A stretch of DNA of 64,000 bases from Streptomyces formicae. GTDB lineage: Bacteria > Actinomycetota > Actinomycetes > Streptomycetales > Streptomycetaceae. Both the position numbers and the translations under genes were made by a program. The notes below the pieces were generated by a model. The model searched no databases. It was not told the origin of the DNA and saw only the letters and a list, made by a program, of their open reading frames with translations. The stretch is from assembly GCF_022647665.1 (NCBI RefSeq), contig NZ_CP071872.1, forward strand, positions 2,976,001-3,040,000. Reading direction: 5' to 3'. Position 1 is the first letter of the stretch. Every line of letters starts with the position of its first letter. This document shows positions 34,499-42,951 of the stretch, piece after piece.

Positions 34499-35422
34499 AT
34501 GAATCGTCACCACGGCAACAAGGGCAACCACGGCCAGGGCCAGGGCTACAGCCAGGGCCACGGCCACCACCACGACAGCACCCACATCGACTGGGACGAG
34601 ATGGCCCCGCTGCTCGAACGCGGCGGCGAGATGCACTTGCCGCTGTACGCGCAGGCCGCCGCCTGGCTCGGCGAGCAGCTGCCCGTCGCCGGCGTGCGCC
34701 GCGTCCTCGACATCGGCAGCGGGCCGGGCGTGGTCACGTGCATGCTCGCCGAGGCGTTCCCGTACGCCGAGATCGTCGCCGTGGACGCCACGCCCGCGCT
34801 CCTCGACCGCGCCCGGGCGAGGGCCGAGCGCCGCGGACTCGGCAAGCGCGTCCGCACCATCGTCGCCGAACTTCCCGGCGGGATCGCCGACCTGGGGGAG
34901 GCCGACGTCATCTGGGCGAGCGGCTCGGTCCACCACGTCGGCGATCAGCGCGCCGCTCTCACCGGCCTGGCCCGCCTGCTGCGCCCCGGCGGTCTGCTCG
35001 CCCTGCTCGAAGGCGGACTTCAGCCGCGCCATCTGCCCCGCGACATCGGCATCGGCCGTCCCGGCCTAGAAAGCCGGATCGACGCGGCCGGCACCCTCTG
35101 GTTCGAGGAGATGCGCGCCGGGCTGCCGGACACCACGGCGGAGGTCGAGGACTGGCGCGCCCTGCTCGGGGCGGCGGGCCTGACGCCCGCGGCCGGCCGC
35201 TCCTTCCTGCTGGACATCCCGGCCCCGGTCACCGCCGCCGTACGCGAGCAGCTGGTCTCCGCCTTCGCCTGGCTGCGCAAGTCCCTCGACGGCCGCCTCG
35301 ACGCCGACGACACCGCCGTACTGGACCGGCTCCTCGACCCTGAGGACAAGGAGGGCCTGATGCACCGCCCGGACTGCTTCCTGCTGACGGCCCGCACGGT
35401 GCACACGGCGCGGCGCGGCTAG
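34499..35422 (+). CDS. class I SAM-dependent methyltransferase with His-rich N-terminus
   Basis: 307 residues from ATG 34499. The first 30 residues are rich in His, Gly and Gln (GNHGQGQGYSQGHGHHH), suggestive of metal binding. The catalytic domain has motif I VLDIGSGPGVVTCMLAE, motif II IVAVDATPALLDRARA and GGLLALLEGGLQ. The second gene of this fold in a row, but only weakly similar to its neighbour. The TAG stop is formed by the TA target duplication and first base of the MITE inserted at 35422, so the C-terminus may have been changed by that insertion. Confidence 0.85.
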   Translation: MNRHHGNKGNHGQGQGYSQGHGHHHDSTHIDWDEMAPLLERGGEMHLPLYAQAAAWLGEQLPVAGVRRVLDIGSGPGVVTCMLAEAFPYAEIVAVDATPALLDRARARAERRGLGKRVRTIVAELPGGIADLGEADVIWASGSVHHVGDQRAALTGLARLLRPGGLLALLEGGLQPRHLPRDIGIGRPGLESRIDAAGTLWFEEMRAGLPDTTAEVEDWRALLGAAGLTPAAGRSFLLDIPAPVTAAVREQLVSAFAWLRKSLDGRLDADDTAVLDRLLDPEDKEGLMHRPDCFLLTARTVHTARRG

Positions 35423-35690
35423 GGAGTGTCTTCGAAGTGGCGTCGTCCGCCTGAAGGGCGGGCCCGGCGGCGTCTGGTGCGTGCGATCGCAAGGCGGAGG
35501 AGGGAGTCCATGCGGTGGGGGCACCTCCCGTGCCCGAAGGGCTACGGGGGACATCGGCGACCGACGACAACGCGGCGTGGGGGCACCTCCCGTGCCCGAA
35601 GGGCTACGGGGGTGGGGGCACCTCCCAGGCGCGAGCCCTGGGGGAGCGTGCCAGACGCCGCCGGGCAGACGGGACTTTGAAGACACGACC
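35422..35690. mobile_element. MITE-like element B, 269 bp, TA-flanked
   Basis: Ends GGGAGTGTCTTCGAAGT and (complement) GGTCGTGTCTTCAAAGT; flanked by TA at 35420-35421 and 35691-35692. Same element as that at 50517-50750 in inverse orientation, but with an extra 35-bp copy of the internal block starting GTGGGGGCACCTCCCG. No coding capacity. An IS701-type element abuts its right end. Confidence 0.8.
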
Positions 35691-36705
35691 TAGTACTGCA
35701 ACGGTGTTTGACCTGATGGTTGGGCAGTTTCTGGTGGTGTGTGGCCGCGTCGTTTGTAGTGGCTGACGCGGGCTTGGTGTTGTCGTCGGCGTCGCCAGTG
35801 GGACCAGTGCAGGACGTGGTCTATGGGTGCTGTTCGACGGTGGGCGAGGCGGTGGATCAGCCGTCGGATTTCGGGGAGGGTGAGGGGTATGAGCTGGGAG
35901 GATCCGTTTCTGCTTTCCCTATGTCGGACGAGCGGGCCTTCAGGACGGTGAGGCAGGCGTGGGCTGCCATCGCGAGGGTCATGTGCCGGTGCCAGCCGTC
36001 GTAACGGCGGACCTGGTAGTCGTCCAGGCCGCATTCCTGCTTCGCACTCTGGAAGCATTCCTCGACCGCCCACCGGCTGCCGGCGACATGGATGAGCTCG
36101 TCGAGGGTGGTCTCCGCGGGGCAGTAAGCGATGTAGTAGGAGATCTCTTGGGGTCGGCTCACGCTGCGGCGGGCGATCACCCAGTGCCGGCGGTCCTCGC
36201 GGTGCCATGGACGGACCTCGACCCTCGCCCAGTCGTAGACCCTCGGGCCGTGAGCCCCGTTTCCGCAGGAACGGCGTTTCCACTTCTGCCGGGACAAGCC
36301 GGGAAACAGGTCGTGGACAGGGTGGTCGATGGCCCAGCGGGTGACGACGGTGTCGTGCCGGGTGGTAGCCATGACATGGAAGACATCGGCCCGCTCGAGC
36401 TCGGACCGCCAGCCCTTGGAGAATCCGTAGGCGGCATCGGCGGTCACCCACCGGAAGGGGACCTTGTCCGCAATCGCCTTGCGGACCATCGCCTTCGCGG
36501 TGACGACCTTCGTCTCGAAGGCGACGTCATCCGCGATGCCTGCGGCCCGGCAGCGATCCCGGTCATCCGTCCACGAGGCGGGGAGATACAGGCGGCGGTC
36601 GATCAGCGTGCGGCCACGACGGCCGGCATAGGCGAGGAAGGGCCTTGACCCTTGATCTTGGACACGCGAGACACTGGATCCTGAGGATCTGAGGACGGAC
36701 ATCTC

Positions 36706-37011
36706 GTGGTCATGAAGAACTATCCGCCGGAGTTCAAGGCGGACGCGGTCGCGCTGTACGAGTCGCGGCCCGATACGATGATCAGGTCGGTCGCCGCCGA
36801 TCTGGGGATCAATCCGGAGACCCTGCGGAACTGGGTCCGGGCTGCCGGGGCAAGTCGTCCACGGGGACGACGGACGCAGGAAGCAGCCCAGCCGCCCACG
36901 CCGCTGGAGGCGGAGAACGCGGCTCTGCGGAAGAAGGTCCGCGAGCTCGAGGAGGAACGCGAGATCCTGCGGAAGGCCGCCAAGTATTTCGCCGGGGAGA
37001 CGCGCTGGTGA
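36706..37011 (+). CDS. IS3-family transposase OrfA
   Basis: 101 residues (GTG 36706, or ATG 36712). N-terminal helix-turn-helix of the transposase-8/Tnp_1 type: YPPEFKADAVALYESRPDTM, SVAADLGINPETLRNWVRAA. The C-terminal leucine-zipper-like helix ENAALRKKVRELEEEREILR mediates multimerisation, ending KAAKYFAGETRW. Its stop overlaps the start of orfB (GTGA, -1 frame), typical of programmed frameshift or coupled production of the OrfAB transposase. Confidence 0.93.
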   Translation: MVMKNYPPEFKADAVALYESRPDTMIRSVAADLGINPETLRNWVRAAGASRPRGRRTQEAAQPPTPLEAENAALRKKVRELEEEREILRKAAKYFAGETRW

Positions 37012-37910
37012 ACCGCTTCCAGTTCGTCGCCGACCACCAGCGCCACTACGGCGTGAAGCGGCTCTGCAGCATCCTCGGCGTCAGCCGCTCCAGCTTCTAC
37101 TACTGGCGCCGGACAGCCGCGGACCGGGCCGCCCGGCAGGCGGCCGACGCCCGCCTCGCCGCCCGGATACGGGCGGTGCACCGCGAGTCGGACGGCACCT
37201 ACGGCGTCCCAAGAATCACCGCCGAGCTCCGCGAGAGGAACGGTGAGGCGGTCAACCACAAGCGGGTCACCCGGATCATGCGGGCGTCCGGGATCGAAGG
37301 GGTCCGGTTGCGCCGCCGGCACCGCACCACCGTCCCCGATCCGGCTGCGGCCAAGGCTCCGGACCTGATCGGCCGCGACTTCACCGCCACCGCGCCGAAC
37401 ACGAAGTACGTCGGCGACATCACCTACCTGCCTATCGACGGCGGGAAGTTCTGCTACCTGGCGACTGTCATCGACCTTGCCTCGCGCCGTCTGGTCGGCT
37501 GGGCGATTGCCGACCACATGCGTGCGGATCTCGTGACCGACGCCCTGGCCGCGGCGATCCGCACCCGCGGCAGCCTCTCCAGAGCGGTCATGCACACCGA
37601 CCACGGAGCCCAGTACATGAGCAGAGCCTTCGCCGAAGCCTGCAGGTCAGCAGGGGTTCGGCGAAGCATGAGCGCGGTCGGGTCCAGCGCGGACAACGCG
37701 CTTGCCGAGTCCTTCAACGCGACCTTCAAACGCGAGACCCTGCAGGGACGAAAGAGCTGGCCCAACGAACGCGAGGCCCGGCTCGACGCCTTCAGATGGC
37801 TCCACCGCTACAACACCCGGCGCCGACACTCCCGCCTCGGACAACGATCACCGATCGCCTTCGAGGACACCTTCTACCTCACACCAACTACGCTGGCACC
37901 AGCCGCATAA
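37008..37910 (+). CDS. IS3-family transposase OrfB (DDE integrase)
   Basis: 300 residues from GTG 37008, overlapping orfA by 4 nt. The rve catalytic triad is intact: TKYVGDITYLP (Asp), VMHTDHGAQYMS (Asp) and ADNALAESFNATFKRE (Glu), plus the HTH_21 segment HRESDGTYGVPRITAEL and the C-terminal WLHRYNTRRRHSRLGQRSPI. Full length for the family and with no frameshift, so it is presumably functional. Confidence 0.95.
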   Translation: MNRFQFVADHQRHYGVKRLCSILGVSRSSFYYWRRTAADRAARQAADARLAARIRAVHRESDGTYGVPRITAELRERNGEAVNHKRVTRIMRASGIEGVRLRRRHRTTVPDPAAAKAPDLIGRDFTATAPNTKYVGDITYLPIDGGKFCYLATVIDLASRRLVGWAIADHMRADLVTDALAAAIRTRGSLSRAVMHTDHGAQYMSRAFAEACRSAGVRRSMSAVGSSADNALAESFNATFKRETLQGRKSWPNEREARLDAFRWLHRYNTRRRHSRLGQRSPIAFEDTFYLTPTTLAPAA

Positions 37911-38425
37911 CCCGTGTTCAGGATTCGGGGTCAAGGCCCGAAGACCCCGATCTGGGAGTTCTCCGTCCGCCCGGCGGTCCCGGAATACTGGCGCTGAACC
38001 CCGGCCGAGCGGACACCCTTCTTCAAGAACCCGGTGTCGTCCACGATCAACACCGCCTCCGGATCGCCGAGATGCTCGACCACATAGCCCCGCACATCGC
38101 CCAGGACCTCATCCGCGTCCCAGTCGATCCGGTTCAGCAGCCGGTGGATCCGGTCCGGACCCGCATGACCGGCCTCCTCCGCCAGCGTCCACCCGTTCTT
38201 CCGCTCCAACGGAGATATCAACCCCCGCATATACGCAAGCGCCGACTCACGCGGCTCCGACCTGGCAAAACGATGCACGAACCGCTCATGCAAAGCCCTC
38301 AGCTCACCAGCCCACACCCGGGCCTCAGCAAGTTCCCCACCCATACACACACCAACGAACGACCTGGCCACCAGTCACGGCAAACACCGTTGCAGTACTA
38401 GGGCCCCGAGGCCCGCGGTGGCCCG

Positions 38426-40012
38426 TCAGGGCTCGACGGTGGTGAGGGAGGCCGGCTCGGCGCCCCGCGGTCCGGTGATCGGAGGCACGGGCGTGTCGAC
38501 GGTACGGACCAGCCGGGCGCCCCCCGGCCCGTACGCCGCGCGCGGCTCCGGGAACAGCGCCAGCAGCGCGAGATACAGCACGGCGGCGGTCGCCAGCGAC
38601 AGCGGGAGCCCGATGTCGACGCCGCCCGCCAGCTCCCCGAGCGGTCCGACGAACTGCCCGGGGACGTGGGTGAAGAGCACACCGATGACCGCCGAGACCC
38701 ACCAGGCGGTCATGCCCCGCCAGTTCCAGCCGTGCGTGAACCAGTAACGGCCGCCGCGCCGACGCCGGTTGAAGACCTGGAGCGCCTCCGGGTCGTACCA
38801 GCCGCGCCGGACGAAGAAGCCCAGCATCATCACGACCATCCACGGCGTGGTGCAGGTGATGATCATCGTGGCGAACGTCGAGATGCTCTGCACGAGGTTC
38901 AGTCCGAACCGCCCGGCGAAGATGAACGCGATCGACAGCAGACCCACGAACAGCGTCGCCTGCACCCGGCTCAGCCGCGGGAACACGCTGGAGAAGTCGA
39001 GCCCCGTGCCGTACAGCGAGGTCGTCCCCGTCGACATGCCGCCGATCAGCGCCAGCAGGCAGACGGGCAGGAAGAACCAGCCAGGAGAGACCGCGAGCAG
39101 CCCGCCCACGAAGTCCGGCGCGGCCGGGTCGACGTACTCCGGTGCCTTGGCGGCGATGATGCTCGCCGTCGCCAGGCCGAAGAGGAACGGCAGCAGCGTC
39201 GCGAGCTGGGACAGGAACGCGGCGCCGACGACCCTCCGGAGCGGGGTGTCCGCCGGGATGTAGCGGGACCAGTCGCCCAGGAACGCCCCGAACGAGACCG
39301 GGTTGGACAGCACGATCAGCGCGGCTCCGATGAAGGAGGGCCAGAACAGCGCCTGCGTCGCGGGGTCCGCCGACGAGGTGAAGGCGCCGGCGTACGACGG
39401 GTCGAAGTCCCCCGCGAACGCGGCCGCGCCGAGCAGGAACAGCAGCGTCGCCGACACCACCGCGACCTTGTTGATGAACAGCATGAACCGGAACCCGTAC
39501 ACGCACACCACCAGCACCAGCACCAGCACCAGCCCGGCGAAGACGGCGTACGCGACGGCGAACGAGAGCGTGGTTCGCGGCAGTCCGAACATCCGGTGGG
39601 CGCCGCCGACCAGCGCGTCACCCGAGCTCCACACCGAGATGGAGAAGAAGGCGACAGCGGTGAGCAGGGAGAGGAAGGACCCGACGACACGGCCGTGCAC
39701 TCCCAGGTGCGCGGACGAGGACACCGCGTTGTTCGTCCCGTTGACCGGCCCGAAGACCGCCATGGGACAGAGGATCAGCGCACCCGCGACGACCCCGACG
39801 AGGGTCGCCGCGAGCCCCTGCCAGAAGGACAGCCCGAACAGGACCGGAAACGCCCCGAGGACACAGGTCGAGAACGTGTTGGCACCACCGAAGGCCAGCC
39901 GGAACAGGTCGAACGGGGTGGCGGTGCGCTCCGCGTCGGGAATGCGGTCGACGCCGTGGGACTCGACCTCCGTGAGCGGCGGAGGCGGGGCGGGGGACGG
40001 GTTCTCGGCCAT
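38426..40012 (-). CDS. NCS1-family nucleobase permease (cytosine permease-like)
   Basis: 528 residues, twelve membrane helices. NCS1 signatures: RLAFGGANTFSTCVLGAFPV, GPVNGTNNAVSSSAHLGVHG, ALIVLSNPVSFGAFLGDWSRY and GGMSTGTTSLYGTGLDFSSV. Proton- or sodium-coupled uptake of a purine, pyrimidine or related compound; the exact substrate cannot be read from the sequence. AGGAG is found about 7 nt before ATG 40012. Its 3' end lies 24 bp from the IS701 target site, so the IS just missed the gene. Confidence 0.9.
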   Translation of the reverse strand: MAENPSPAPPPPLTEVESHGVDRIPDAERTATPFDLFRLAFGGANTFSTCVLGAFPVLFGLSFWQGLAATLVGVVAGALILCPMAVFGPVNGTNNAVSSSAHLGVHGRVVGSFLSLLTAVAFFSISVWSSGDALVGGAHRMFGLPRTTLSFAVAYAVFAGLVLVLVLVVCVYGFRFMLFINKVAVVSATLLFLLGAAAFAGDFDPSYAGAFTSSADPATQALFWPSFIGAALIVLSNPVSFGAFLGDWSRYIPADTPLRRVVGAAFLSQLATLLPFLFGLATASIIAAKAPEYVDPAAPDFVGGLLAVSPGWFFLPVCLLALIGGMSTGTTSLYGTGLDFSSVFPRLSRVQATLFVGLLSIAFIFAGRFGLNLVQSISTFATMIITCTTPWMVVMMLGFFVRRGWYDPEALQVFNRRRRGGRYWFTHGWNWRGMTAWWVSAVIGVLFTHVPGQFVGPLGELAGGVDIGLPLSLATAAVLYLALLALFPEPRAAYGPGGARLVRTVDTPVPPITGPRGAEPASLTTVEP

Positions 40013-40156
40013 GGAGGAGCTCCTGGGGGTGCCGGTGCGAAACGGTGCGGGGCGCGGCCGCGAGGGTGTGCGGGCGCGGAGAAGTGCCCCCAGGTCATGG
40101 GATGGCCTCGGACCCTAATGCCGGCTCACGACCCTGACCACCCGGTGAACCGTCCA

Positions 40157-40190
40157 CTCGACGGGCTGGGAGTGGATCATTGGTCCACCA
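40157..40190. promoter_or_regulatory. imperfect palindrome upstream of permease gene
   Basis: GTGGATCATTGGTCCAC has 5-bp perfect arms (GTGGA/TCCAC) within a partially symmetric 17-mer. It lies 150 bp upstream of the permease start in the 235-bp gap between two genes of the same strand. An operator role is only a guess. Confidence 0.25.
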
Positions 40191-40247
40191 CACGGGGAAG
40201 CGGGGAAGCGGGGACGGCGGGAAGGCGGGGCCACGGCCGGAGCGGCG

Positions 40248-41330
40248 TCAGCGACCGGCCCTGCCGCGCCAGAACTGCAGGCTCGCCCGGGCCGCTTCGA
40301 GCGCCGGGCCCCCTTCCGGCGCCGTGTGCGCCAGGGGCGCGCAGTCCGCTATGGCCGCCTCCAGCAGTGCGCATGCCTCGTGCGGATCACCGGCTTCACC
40401 GACCGTGGAGGCGTGGACATGGCGGTAGCGCAGGGTCTCGTGGTGGCGGGGACCGTGGAGCGCGGCGGCGTCCGCGGCGACGGAGCGCAGCAGCTGTGCG
40501 GCGTGGGCCAGGTGCCCGTGCCGGCCGGACAGCCCCAGGATCTTCACCTGCTGCGCGAAGCGCACGCGGGCGAGGAGGCCGGGACCGGTGTGTGCCGTGC
40601 CGTGGGCGGCGTTGCGGAACGGGGCGAGGTCGCCGGTGCTGCCGAAGGTGCGCTGGAGCGGGACGGGAAGGCCGCCGGCGGGGAGAACGACGGAGAGGTG
40701 ACGGTAGAGGGTGACGAGATCCAGGTGCTCGGGGCCGTCCGGGACGCCGTCAGCCAGAACGTTCAGCAGGGCGGCGGTGAATCCGGTGTACGTGTGGCCC
40801 TCGGGCGTGAGGGCCCGTTTGGTGCGGCCCGCGGCGGTGAGCACATGGACGTCGGCGGCGTCGGCCACGTCCAGGGCACGGCCGGCGAAGCAGCAGTCGA
40901 GGACAGCGACCTTGTGCTCGGCCGGGGTCTGCCGCATGGCCTGGAAGACGGCAGCGACCGGCAACGACGTGCGTTCTGCGTGGTGCTCGTCGTCCATGGT
41001 TCCGGGGAGGGCCAGGCACAGCCGCTTGTCCCGGCCCAGCACTCCGTGGCCGGCGAAGTAGAAGAGCAGCACGTCGAGCCGGCCGGCACCGCGTGCGGGG
41101 AACAGCCTGAGCACGTCGGCGGCCGTCGGCGGGTCCACGGCGCGGTGCACGGCGCTGGGGTCGAACGCCCCGAGCCGGCCGGTGAGTACACCCGCCAGCG
41201 CGGTGACGCTCGCCGCGGCCTGCGGCAGGGGCAACAGCGTGCTCGGCAGGACCTGGGTCGCGGTGCCGACCAGGACGGCGGCCGACTTCGAGGCGGCAGG
41301 GACGAAGGGTGGCCAGGACGCGGGTGGCAT
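40248..41330 (-). CDS. caspase-fold peptidase (C14), effector of an EACC1 conflict system
   Basis: 360 residues. The caspase-hemoglobinase fold occupies about residues 15-235: AAVLVGTATQVLPSTLLPLP at strand 1, the catalytic histidine in LLFYFAGHGVLG and the catalytic cysteine in VAVLDCCFAGRALD. The C-terminal 110 residues are helical and TPR-like (ARVRFAQQVKILGLSGRHGH, YRHVHASTVGEAGDPHEACA), possibly for target or partner binding. Last gene of a four-gene operon; it starts 10 bp after the EACC1 stop. In predicted conflict systems of multicellular bacteria, caspases of this type are the toxic effector released by activation. Both catalytic residues are intact. Confidence 0.88.
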   Translation of the reverse strand: MPPASWPPFVPAASKSAAVLVGTATQVLPSTLLPLPQAAASVTALAGVLTGRLGAFDPSAVHRAVDPPTAADVLRLFPARGAGRLDVLLFYFAGHGVLGRDKRLCLALPGTMDDEHHAERTSLPVAAVFQAMRQTPAEHKVAVLDCCFAGRALDVADAADVHVLTAAGRTKRALTPEGHTYTGFTAALLNVLADGVPDGPEHLDLVTLYRHLSVVLPAGGLPVPLQRTFGSTGDLAPFRNAAHGTAHTGPGLLARVRFAQQVKILGLSGRHGHLAHAAQLLRSVAADAAALHGPRHHETLRYRHVHASTVGEAGDPHEACALLEAAIADCAPLAHTAPEGGPALEAARASLQFWRGRAGR

Positions 41331-41340
41331 GCGGGTGCGG

Positions 41341-41721
41341 TCAGTTCCTGTCCAGGCCGTCGGGGCGCAGGAACGTCCGCAGCTGAGCCTGGAGAGCGGC
41401 GGCGTCCTGAGGGTTCCCCGCTGTCAGCGCGATACGGGTGCCGTCGGGCCGGCTGACCCGGACACTGACCCGCCGCGACCTGGCCCGCTGGACGAGCCAG
41501 ACCGCCGCGCCGCTGATCAGCGCGTCCAGCACCGGGCCCACCGCCCCGATCACCTCCGCGGCGTCGGCGAGTCCGCCCTGCTCACCCGGGGCCGGGGGCA
41601 CCATACGGAGCCGGGCCGAACCGCTGAGGTCCTCGTCGTCGTTCAGCCAGTCGGCGAGTGAGCGCGTCAGCGCGTCTGCATCGTCGGCGGGTGCGTCGAA
41701 CTCGAAGGTGACGGTGTTCAT
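41341..41721 (-). CDS. effector-associated constant component EACC1-like protein
   Basis: 126 residues. It opens with a VTFEFDAPADDADALTRSLA ferredoxin-like half, then DWLNDDEDLSGSARLRMVPP, a hydrophobic Gly/Ala helix around EVIGAVGPVLDALISGAAVW, and a beta hairpin VSVRVSRPDGTRIALTAGNP. This order (N-terminal strand, response-like helix, APGEQGG linker, transmembrane-like helix, C-terminal beta unit) is that of EACC1, the small constant partner of caspases, TIR and trypsin-like effectors in actinobacterial NTP-dependent conflict systems. The position directly before a caspase supports the call. Its molecular role is not established. Confidence 0.85.
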   Translation of the reverse strand: MNTVTFEFDAPADDADALTRSLADWLNDDEDLSGSARLRMVPPAPGEQGGLADAAEVIGAVGPVLDALISGAAVWLVQRARSRRVSVRVSRPDGTRIALTAGNPQDAAALQAQLRTFLRPDGLDRN

Positions 41722-41787
41722 GGCAGTGCTCTCCAGGGCGTGCGGGCTGCGTGCTGCGGGCTGCGTGCTGAAGTCGGAGGTCGGAGG

Positions 41788-42951
41788 TCAGAGGTCCGGG
41801 ATGTGTGGATCGCGTTGCGGATCGCGTCCGTCGGAGGCCGTCGTGATCACGGAGGGCGGTGCTCCGGTGCCGCGCCGCGCCGTCGCGAACAGAGGCGGGC
41901 GACCGGGGATTTCGTACGGGAAGCGGAACGCGGCCGACGCCTGGGGGACGTCGACGAGGTCGGCCAGGATCCTCCCCCAGCCGTCCAGCGGCCGGGGGAC
42001 CTCCTGCCGGTAGGTGGTGTCGAGCCAGGTGTGCTGCAGCCCGGTGACATTGCCCCAGGCGTGCGCCGACTCGTGCGGGGCCACGGTCCTGGCGACCGCG
42101 CCGCCGTCGACTCCGGTGGGGGAAGAGACCGTTGCGGCGATCAGCTCGGCGAGATGCAGGGGTTGGGGGCCCGCGGCGGCCAGCGAGATCCGCAGCCGGT
42201 ATCCGCGGTTCGCGCATGCGTGCAGTGCGGCCTCGCACAGGGCCGTGGCCCGCTGCGCGAACGGGTCGGGCGGAACGTACTGCACGAACACGGGGTTGGG
42301 CCTGCCGGGCTGGGCCAGCCTGCCGTACTCCCCGGTCAGGCGGCGGAGGTGGTCGATCAACTCCGGCGGTGGCGTGTACGGCTCCACGCAGATGCTCACC
42401 GCCGTCGGCACGTTCGCGCGTGCCAGGGCTTCCCACACCGGTTCCCAGCTCACGGCCTCGGGGAGCAGCGGGACGAAGGCCACGCCCAGTGGGAAGTCCG
42501 TGTCGCGGCGGTGCAGCCAGGCCCACACGACGCGCTTGCGGACCTCGACGAGGCCGGACGGTGCGGATGGGAAGGGCACGAGCGCGGCGTGCAGTTCGCC
42601 CACGTCGTCGATCGGTTCGGCCCGCACATGGCGCGGTACGTCGCGCAGCGCCTCCCGCAGCGACAGCGCGGCGGCGGAGGCCGACGGGCCGTTGCTTCCG
42701 CGGGCCCGGCAGAACAGTGCACAGGTGACGCCTCCTCCCGGCACGTTGGCGTACCGGAGCTCGAACGCCCTGCCGTCCGGCTCCCATTGCCGGGAGAGCC
42801 AGACCTGTTCGAGGCTTGCCGCCTCGACGCGGCGCTGGGACTCGGGCAGACCGACATGGGCGCCGTTGTCGGTTATCGACGGCTGCGGTTCGAGCCTGAG
42901 CCCCGCCCAGGCCCAGGCCCCCGAGGCCGCGGTGGAGACGAGGACGCTCAT
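41788..42951 (-). CDS. unknown 387-residue protein of the caspase/EACC1 operon
   Basis: ATG 42951 overlaps the upstream stop as ATGA, so it is translationally coupled to the membrane protein. No signal peptide and no Walker A motif. Recognisable stretches are LVEVRKRVVWAWLHRRDTDF, LGVAFVPLLPEAVSWEPVWE, LIDHLRRLTGEYGRLAQPGR, and the end IPGRPPLFATARRG preceded by ASAAFRFPYE. The AFRFP-type ending and the succession of alpha/beta units recall the N-terminal, non-ATPase part of HerA/VirB4-like proteins, but the ATPase that would follow is missing. This comparison is weak. It could be a sensor or adaptor for the caspase. Confidence 0.6.
   Translation of the reverse strand: MSVLVSTAASGAWAWAGLRLEPQPSITDNGAHVGLPESQRRVEAASLEQVWLSRQWEPDGRAFELRYANVPGGGVTCALFCRARGSNGPSASAAALSLREALRDVPRHVRAEPIDDVGELHAALVPFPSAPSGLVEVRKRVVWAWLHRRDTDFPLGVAFVPLLPEAVSWEPVWEALARANVPTAVSICVEPYTPPPELIDHLRRLTGEYGRLAQPGRPNPVFVQYVPPDPFAQRATALCEAALHACANRGYRLRISLAAAGPQPLHLAELIAATVSSPTGVDGGAVARTVAPHESAHAWGNVTGLQHTWLDTTYRQEVPRPLDGWGRILADLVDVPQASAAFRFPYEIPGRPPLFATARRGTGAPPSVITTASDGRDPQRDPHIPDL

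Larger units (their letters stand above)
36640..37939 (+). mobile_element. IS3-family insertion sequence, 1300 bp, complete
   Basis: Inverted repeats begin GGGCCTTGACCC at 36640 and end GGGTCAAGGCCC at 37939, and the inner 20 bp agree at most positions. It is flanked by the 3-bp duplication GAA (36637-36639 and 37940-37942). Excising it restores the IS701 transposase reading GVF-LAY exactly. Contains intact orfA and orfB, so it may be active. Confidence 0.9.
35690..38371 (-). pseudogene. IS701-family transposase, disrupted
   Basis: The N-terminal part is encoded 38371 to 37940 ([53 protein letters not shown], ending QIGVF). The frame resumes after the IS3 element at 36636 with LAYAGRRGRTLIDRRLYLPA and includes the catalytic-region segments VTADAAYGFSKGW and AGSRWAVEECFQSAKQECGL. 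A second lesion, a one-base shift near 35905, separates KARSSDIGKAETD from the C-terminal LIPLTLPEIRRLIHRLAH, which continues in another frame to the element end. Both lesions make it non-functional. Confidence 0.85.
35694..38397 (-). mobile_element. IS701-type insertion sequence, interrupted by an IS3-type element
   Basis: Inverted ends TACTGCAACGGTGTTTG (35694-35710) and its complement (38381-38397) are flanked by CTAG at 35690-35693 and 38398-38401, the YTAR-type 4-bp duplication of this family. Removing the 1300-bp IS3 insertion and its 3-bp duplication leaves about 1.4 kb, the normal size. The left CTAG overlaps the TA flank of MITE B, so the IS inserted exactly at the MITE junction. Confidence 0.85.

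Noticed and set aside
20232..35422. Secondary-metabolite cluster suggested by several methyltransferases
   Set aside because: The methyltransferases are isolated and no synthase, cyclase or NRPS/PKS gene accompanies them.
35690..36451. Separate small minus-strand gene at the IS701 left end
   Set aside because: It is the C-terminus of the same transposase displaced by a one-base frameshift (LIPLTLPEIRRLIHRL continues the family sequence).
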